From: Mauremys mutica
Lineage: Eukaryota > Chordata > Testudines > Geoemydidae
Direction of reading: 5' to 3'
DNA length: 64,000 bases
Assembly: GCF_020497125.1 (NCBI RefSeq)
Contig: NC_059082.1
Span: 25,690,965 to 25,754,964 of the forward strand
The position numbers and the translations under genes were made by a program. The stretch's first letter is position 1; each line of letters starts with the position of its first letter. The notes below the pieces were generated by a model. The model worked only from the letters and a program-made list of their open reading frames with translations. It did not search any database and had not been told where the DNA came from. Positions 57,616 to 64,000 of the stretch are shown piece after piece.

Positions 57616-57712
57616 GGGCTGGTCTATGGGCAATTTTTAATACCGATTTAGCTGTATTGTTTTAGATATTAAACTAGTTAAACTGATACAAAAGTTATGT
57701 GGAGACAAGCCC
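57616..57712. mobile_element. Very short Harbinger MITE (97 bp)
   Basis: GGGCTGGTCTATGGGC on the left and GTGGAGACAAGCCC on the right are inverted ends. The flanking triplets are tta (57613-57615) and ttg (57713-57715). An inner inverse pair TTTTAATACCGATTTAG / CTAGTTAAACTGATACAAAA is visible. Confidence 0.68.
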
Positions 57713-58630
57713 TTGGAGACTGAAGGCTGTCCAATATTTCTGGGGACAGTGTATACGAAATTCTCAGTCTTTTTGTGATGTAACTAAAAACATGAGTCAA
57801 GAATGAAGATGTATCTGGCTAAGACTGAACTGGTGTTAATATTGGTGAACTTCTTAGAAATTTCTATCAGAGACAGGGTAACGTTGGGTTTTGGGCCTTG
57901 AACACCTCAAGTTGTATTTAGAATAACAACTTGTCACCATTTGTTTAAGTGTTTTATTAGCTATGCTGATGCTCTTACAAAGAGCTACACGAAAAGCAAG
58001 TTTACAGCATTTTGTTATTTTTTTAAATGCAAGTTAGCATCTGTATTATAGCACTATTATTCAGATTGACTGCGATATGTTGAGATGTCATGGTACTTGA
58101 ATTAGCAGCTTGCAGTAATGTGTCACATCATTGGTAGTGGTAACTAGTAGCTGTTGGCCACAAAATTACAGTTTGAACATTTATGGCCTGCTGTATGTAG
58201 TCTTGTGACATGGTCTTGGTTGATATTTAGTGGATGGTTATATAGAACTGTTGAGTCATAACTGAAGTAACCACAGGAAAATTTGTCAGTAAAGTGGATT
58301 AACATAAGTGTTAGGACTGGCTTGTTAGGCTTTAACACTGTATATTATGCTTTTCTGGATGTGGGGCTAGAGGTGCAAGTAAAATCTCTCTTAAAGAGCT
58401 ATATTCCTTTCCAAATGTTTGCTGTTCCAGTCTCTGTCTGCCTCATTCACCACACGTCATTTTCGGTCTCATTTGAAACAAAGTAAAGATGCAAAATATA
58501 TATTCATGTATTTGTGTGTATATTTATATAATTTATATAATTTTCTTATAAACTGTAATCCATAAAGGTTAGCAGGCTTTCACTTTTCTCTTTGCACTTG
58601 GCTTTTATTTATCAGAAAGTTAGACATAGG
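57713..58630. other. No recognisable feature
   Basis: AT-rich sequence; nothing supported. Confidence 0.5.
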
Positions 58631-59154
58631 GTATGTCTACACTGCAGTGTAAGCCCAGGATTAATAGAACTCGAGTTAGCAGGCTCTGGGTTTATTAACC
58701 TAAGGCTTGAGAGTTTACACTCATTTGTAACTTCAGGTTAGGAATTGTTGAACCCTGGGTCTCAGCCTGGGGCTCCAGCATCTTACTCTGCATTATGCAG
58801 ACCTGAGTCCAACCACTCGTATCTTGGACTTCCTAGAACCATTCCCAAAATGTTGCCACTGTAGCCCTTTGTTCATGGTGTAGTGTGGGAAAATTTGACT
58901 GTCCAGAGGACAAAGAATGAGATTGTGAAATACTTTTGGCAGATTCCCTGAGCATGAGTCCAGTGGGGCTGCATCTGTACTGCAAAGCAATAGGGCTTGA
59001 ACCCTGGGTCCTGGCTTGAACCCTCCCTTCCCATGGGGTCTTGGGACCCTAGCTCTGAGCTCTCAGCACAGTTTGTGTGTAGATGGAAGGGTGGTGGTGG
59101 TTTGGACTTGAGCCTGAGTTTGAACCCTGAGCTTACACTGCAGTGTAGACATAC
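58631..59154. mobile_element. MITE with perfect 24-bp inverted ends (524 bp)
   Basis: The left end starts GTATGTCTACACTGCAGTG at 58631 and the right end is its perfect inverse over 24 bases, finishing at 59154. The repeat itself contains a CACTGCAGTG palindrome. Internal sequence repeats GAACCCTGGGTC and CCTGAG blocks. The GTCTACAC core is typical of Harbinger-like MITEs. A clean target duplication was not seen. Confidence 0.8.
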
Positions 59155-59156
59155 AC

Positions 59157-61060
59157 ACAGAGACTTGAGGTAAATCCTTTTTCAGGCTTATTGTAATGCA
59201 GTATTATCTCACTTGTCTGGAACTAGGCATTGGTTTGCTGTCATTTCTCTGCCAATTCCCCATACTTTCTGATTTGCAGGGAATTTTTTTTTCACTTCTC
59301 TTTCTAGGAATTGTGTTAAATCAGAAGTATTTGGTGTTTTCCTTTGCCACTAATGAAACTTTGAGCTGTTTGGATAGATCTACGTGAGTTATAATAATGT
59401 ACTTAATGGTATCAGTTTTGCCATGTTCAGATTATATTGTATTGAAAACTTAAGTTCACTTCAGGGGTTATTGTTCAGTGTGTAGAATGATGAATGGAAT
59501 GATGATTTCGAGACTAGCAAATTGAGAACATAAGGAAAAGGAAAACACAGAAAAATAATGGCAGAAGCTGATCTATGTATACTGCCATTACAGGAATTAA
59601 TAGTCTAAGACTCTCCTACAGAGGGAATACATACGCCTCATTACAGGAAATGAATAGAATTGGTTGTGGAATTAAGCTAAGAATAGTAATTGCTCACACA
59701 GCTGTTTTTAAATAGCAAATTGTGTTAGGTAATCACTGAAAAAACCCTAAAATGTACTTGATAGTTATACAGGAACTGCTTTATTGGTACTGACTTATGA
59801 TGCTAATGGGTACTACTAAAAACAAACAAAAGACATTTTGCGTGCAGTTTTCCAGTTTGAACAAGATGGCTTTCAGTGATTGTGTGTAAATCTAAGTCAT
59901 ATTTTTTTCATTTTCTTCTAATCTATACAACCCAATTATTTTAGTGTGCTAGAAAAAGAACGGATGAAGTGTACAGCCAAAAACAATGTGCTATAATGGA
60001 AAGAAAGCAGTTCTTGTAGGTCATTTGCTTCCTAAAATACACCTTTAAGCAGTACTCCTAGATGCAGAAATGGGTTCACTACATTTTCTTTTTTAGGTTG
60101 TGAAAGTAGAACGATTAACAGGTGCTAAATTGTCAGCACTGGAGACTAAAGTCTGTTGCTTATACATACAACATGTATAGTGCAGGCATCACCCGTGCAA
60201 GTTCCCCCGTGCCTTGCACTGTACTTCGATCGTGACTGTGAGTGGTCATTAAAAGATCTTTTAGTACATTCTGCAAAAATAGGATTGTCAATCCCAACTA
60301 AAACTCTCACTTGAGTAATTATATTCTGCCTGTTCTCCCACTTGAGTAATTGCATTTTCCCCTGCAATTTTTCAATTGGGGAAATTTACAGCTTCCCTAA
60401 CTAAAAATAATATAAACAGTGTATAGCATTGCTGGTGCAAAATGATTGCCATGCTAACCCACATGGCTGTTGCATGTCTTCACTGTGTGAGTAATTTAAT
60501 TATATGCCATAGGTGAAGTTCTTCTGGATTCTTGAGAATGAGTGATGCTTTATAAATGCAAGTTATTTGTTGTTCATTATTACTATTAAAAGTGATATTG
60601 AGGGGTATTGAGATAGAAGGCAACATTTCATTAACAATATCTGAGCTATCCAGTGCCCATGTTGTCATTACCTTAACCTTTTCATCAGTTCATTGTAGTT
60701 TAAAACAGCTTCTGTATGATTTAGATGTTTGGTATTGAATACTGAAGTTAGAGACAGCAAAATTCACATTGTTGTAAACCTGAGCTAACAAAATTGATGG
60801 TAAATTAATTCCGACTTAACCAACATAACACAATAGAATCTAGCCTTTTGGTGACCGAATAGTTTTTTAAAAAGTTCTTTTTAATGAAATGCTCAACTTT
60901 TATTTACTTGGAACAATTATTTTACGAGACGCAAAATAGACTTGTATTTTGCATCAGTATACTGTAATGCAGTCCATAGTCACTCCTTTTACTAAATGTA
61001 ATATATTTTGGTTGTATTGTACTTCTTTCATCAGACTTAAATTGTTGTTAGGCTTTTAAC
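59157..61060. other. No recognisable gene
   Basis: AT-rich. A possible MIR-like tail (GCTTTATAAATGCAAGTTAT at 60548-60567) is too short to call with confidence. Confidence 0.45.
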
Positions 61061-61654
61061 AGGATGATAGTTCCCTTTAAGGAGTAGTGGGGTTCAGGGC
61101 CTGCCAACCCTGTTCCATGACCTGGCCCCTTTTAAGGAAACAGGTCTTTAAGGGAGCTTCAGACAAGCTTTGGAAATGGGGGTCAGGTGTTAATTGGTGA
61201 GCTACCTCCTGAACAGGTTAAAATCCAGCTGTTAGTTGACTCCAGGGAAGGAGAAGGAAGAAGTGAGGCTCTGTGGAATGGCCCTGGAATCCAGATACTG
61301 GTAGGCTGAGGAAGCCTGCTTGAATCTGTGCACAGTCCCATGAAGGAGGGCTGTAGAATCTCTTAATCTGGGGGATGGATTTGTGAGTCCTGTGACCAGG
61401 ACAAGAAGAGGCCTGTAGAAAAGACTACAGAGAGGCCAGGAGCTGCAGTTGGACTGACAAAACTCCCTGGTAAAAAGGTAACAAAGAGGGACCTGAAGTC
61501 CTGGAATGAGAATGAAATGTGGAACCCCAAAAGGGAAGGGTTTGGGCCTGCAGGGCTAAAGGAGACTGTATTTCATAAAGATTTAATAAATTGAAGGGGA
61601 ACATTAATTGTTCTCCATGTCCATTGAAGGTTGGAAAAGAAATATTAATTTAAA

Positions 61655-62908
61655 ATCTGTAGTCAGGGAGATGAGGGTCAGATATTAGGAAAAACTTTCT
61701 AACTATAAGGATAGTTAAGTACAGTAACCCCTTGCTTAACGTTGTAGTTATGTTCCTGAAAAATGCGACTTTCAGCAAAACGATGTTAAGCAAATCCAGT
61801 TTCCCCATAAGAATTAATGTAAATGGGGGGGGTCAGGTTCCAGGGAAATTTTTTTCACCAGACAAAAAACTATATCTATATTTATATACACACACACGCG
61901 CGGTATACATTTTAAACAATTTAATACTGTTCACAGCTATGATGATTGTGAAGCTTGGTTGAGGTGGTGAAGTTAGAGGGTGGAAGAGGGTGGGATATTT
62001 TCCAGGGAATGCCTTGCTGCTAAATGGTGAACTAGCACTTGGCTGAGCCCTCAAGAGTTAATACGTTGTTAATGTAGCCTCTCACACTCTACAAGGCAGC
62101 AGGAATGGAGGGGAGAGGAGACAGCATAGCAGACAGAGACAGACACACACCTTGTGTGTGGTGGAGAGAGAGAAATGCACACTGCCGCTTTAAGTAAGCT
62201 GACCCACTCTTAAGTACATCGTCTTTTTAAGCGGATCAGTAAGTTGAGACAGCAGCTGCTGCCCCAAGCTCTCTGTATCGCTCACCGTCTGTGTCCCCAC
62301 CCTGCTTTATATGGAGAAGGGGTAAGCGGGGTGTAGGAGCAGGGGGGAGGGGGACACCCTGACATTAGGCCCCTTCCTTCCCCCCGCACAGCAAGCAGGA
62401 GGCTTGTGGATCAGTTCCAAGGCAGAGGGCAGGAGCAGCACATGGCAGTGGGGGGAGAGTCAGCTGCAATTGCTACCTTGCTAGGCAACTGCTGCACAGG
62501 GAACTTAGTGGAGCGGGTAGCTGATGGGGGGCTGCTGGTCCACCCTAGTTACAAGCCCCCACCAGCCAGCTCCAACGGGCTGCTCTTCCTGCAAGCAGTG
62601 GACAAAGCAGGAGTCTGCCAAACGACGACGTTAGAAGGGAGCATTTCACAACCTTAAACGAGCATGTTCCCTAATTGATCAGCAATCTAACAATGTTAAC
62701 CGGGATGACTTTAAATAAGGAGTTAGTGTACTGTAATAGATTACCAAGGGAGGTTGTGGAATCCCCCTGTCATTTGAAGTTTTTAAGAACAGGTCAGACA
62801 AACGTGTCAGGGTAGATATAGGTACACTTGGTCCAGCCTCAGCGTGGTGGGATGAACTAAATGACCTCTCGAGGTTCCTTCCAGCCATACGTTTCTATGA
62901 TTTTTCTG
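61655..62908 (+). mobile_element. CR1 3' fragment split by a Tigger-like element
   Basis: Two halves (about 61655-61721 and 62736-62908) join across the insertion. The left gives a C-terminal ORF2 stretch (RYxEKLSNYKD-like) and the right gives NRLPREVVESP. A 3' end follows with GATGAACTAAATGACCTCTC and CCTTCCAGCCATACGTTTC, then a decayed TCTATGAT tail. The 5' part is missing, as usual for CR1. It is a different subfamily from the 8.7-13.3 kb copy. Confidence 0.72.
61722..62733. mobile_element. Tigger-like element (1012 bp) inside a CR1
   Basis: The left end CAGTAACCCCTTGCTTAACG and the right end (inverse CAGTACACTAACTCCTTATT) are flanked by TA (61720-61721 and 62734-62735). Near the left end AACGATGTTAAGCAAATCC, and near the right end CAATGTTAACCGGGATGACTTT, form further inverse-like subterminal motifs. 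An (AC)n run lies near 61887-61899. The open frame 62406-62657 shows no transposase motif. It inserted into a CR1 copy. Confidence 0.83.
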
Positions 62909-62910
62909 AT

Positions 62911-63747
62911 TACTTTAAGTACTCTGGCCTGCAAATAAGAACTTGGGAGAACTGGGAGGGAATTGAGGGTCGGGTGCCTGCAGGGTCACACCATGCCACA
63001 AGGACTGTGCTTTGAGAAAGGACTCTGTCACAAGACTCTTTCAGCTCTCTTGGTTAATATGGCAAAACTGTCAACAGAATTTTTAATTTTGAGTAATACA
63101 TGTAGTGGGGATTATCTGGTCCTCTTCCATGAATTGTATTAAACCATTCCCCTCCACCCCTCTTTGTCTCTCCATGAAAAACTTCAATATTTAGCTGGCG
63201 AAAAGCGAAAATGTTATCTCATAATCAGACTTCAGTGGTGAATCTGGGTTTATCCCCCGTGTCACTTCAGTGGTTAGATTGCTGATAGTCTGCCTCGCTT
63301 TCATTTCTCCTTTTGGTTTGAGAAATGCACCTAGCTTTGTGTATTTTAAGAAGACCACATTAAATCTATTGTTAGGTTCCTTTCAGTTTTAAATAACGTT
63401 TCTTCATGCTGGTACATAACACGTGGAAATCTTTTCTCTGTTCTTAAGAACCCTTATGAACTTTAGGTTCTTTGTTAACAGAAATAAAATATTTGCATTC
63501 TTTTCTGTGAAAAAGATTTCATTTATTTTTACATGCAAGATGTTTCCTTACTGGAATAAGGGTGTGATATTCAGTAGGCAGAAATTAAAAAAATACTGGT
63601 GTGATTCACAAAATCTGCAGAAAGTTGGTTGTGAGTTTTTGTTTTTAAAAATTATGAGGAAACATTTCTTGGCTGCTTTATAAGGCTAATTAAAAATATC
63701 CTTTTCTGGTTCACATTCACCCTCCCCCCAAAGTATGTAGAAATAAA
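62911..63747. other. No gene recognised
   Basis: The first about 130 bases may belong to the probable LTR above. The rest is AT-rich with nothing supported. Confidence 0.45.
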
Positions 63748-64000
63748 ACATAAGAACATAAGAAAGGCCGTACCGGGTCAGACCAAAGGTCCATCTAGCC
63801 CAGTATCTGTCTACCGACAGTGGCCAATGCCAGGTGCCCCAGAGGGAGTGAACCTAACAGGCAATGATCAAGTGATCTCTCTCCTGCCTCTGACGAACAG
63901 AGTCTAGGGACACCATTCTTACCCATCCTGGCTAAAAGCCATTTATGGACTTAGCCACCATGAATTTATCCAGTCCCCTTTTAAACATTGTTATAGTCCT
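63748..64000 (-). mobile_element. Second CR1 3' end, cut by the window edge
   Basis: It is nearly the same sequence as 8734-8990: TTCTTATG-type end, 3' UTR, and the start of the ORF2 C-terminus (stop and final codons near 63935). It lacks about 18 bases relative to the first copy at the CTCTCTCCTGCC position. The remainder runs beyond base 64000. Confidence 0.92.

Larger units (their letters stand above)
61060..63040 (+). mobile_element. Probable LTR interrupted by CR1 and Tigger insertions
   Basis: The region from about 61060 to 61650 has LTR-like composition, including CCCTTTTAAGG near 61127 and a TTTAATAAATTG polyadenylation-like signal at 61581. Similar sequence resumes after 62910 and ends near 63040 with ACTCTGTCACA. 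No exact boundaries or target duplication could be fixed, so this is tentative. Confidence 0.35.

Noticed and set aside
60480..60600. MIR tail at GCTTTATAAATGCAAG
   Set aside because: Only the last about 20 bases resemble MIR. The core region is not recognisable.
62406..62657. An 83-residue frame inside the Tigger-like element as a transposase
   Set aside because: No DDE or helix-turn-helix motif is present, and the element is too short to hold a complete transposase.

Overview
The window is vertebrate nuclear DNA, most probably from a turtle; a crocodilian or another reptile is the main alternative. The evidence is a near full-length CR1 LINE with an esterase-type ORF1, CR1 3' tails built from an 8-base terminal repeat (TTCTTATG), MIR and L2 relics, and a dense set of hAT, PIF-Harbinger and Tigger-like elements of the kind common in turtle genomes. 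No bacterial features are present. I found no host exon, tRNA, rRNA or CRISPR that I could support. The window looks like intron or intergenic sequence, and nearly all its recognisable content is transposable elements.

Layout. 1-5.5 kb: a MITE cut by the window edge, a tRNA-type SINE and otherwise plain AT-rich DNA. 5.5-8.6 kb: a 296-bp Harbinger MITE, the 5' part of a diverged plus-strand CR1 (ORF1 plus the start of the endonuclease) and a GC-rich hAT MITE. 8.7-13.3 kb: a near full-length CR1 on the minus strand with 5' UTR, ORF1, ORF2 and 3' UTR, broken by a few one- or two-base indels. 16.7-18.5 kb: a three-deep nest, with a solo LTR inside a hAT MITE inside another element. 20.6-23 kb: a BED-finger hAT remnant and a Tigger-like element carrying a solo LTR. 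23.2-27.0 kb: a decayed Harbinger element with a transposase relic on the plus strand and a Myb/SANT-like relic on the minus strand. 27.25-27.68 kb: a compact hAT element carrying an exon-like reading frame. 31.6-36.5 kb: a Tigger MITE, a small hAT, a hAT inserted in a Harbinger MITE, and a solo LTR. 38.5-41.8 kb: two GC-rich hAT elements. 43-47 kb: MIR, two hAT MITEs, a 166-bp tandem duplication and a 943-bp hAT. 49.5-51.6 kb: a second copy of the 23-kb Harbinger element, invaded by younger elements. 53-59 kb: a retroposon and several MITEs. 61-64 kb: a probable LTR carrying a CR1 fragment split by a Tigger-like element, and a second minus-strand CR1 tail at the window edge.

The most useful content is the set of nested insertions whose target-site duplications can be read directly, which gives a relative order of events. 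The observations most worth checking are: (i) a Harbinger MITE family whose three copies have different hairpin arm sequences that nonetheless stay self-complementary; (ii) hAT elements carrying exon-like GC-rich cargo, one with a hydrophobic leader and a consensus splice donor; (iii) GC-rich cargo modules apparently shared between hAT elements with different ends; and (iv) an almost identical 166-bp tandem duplication. Element identities come from motif reading and recall of family features, not from any search.
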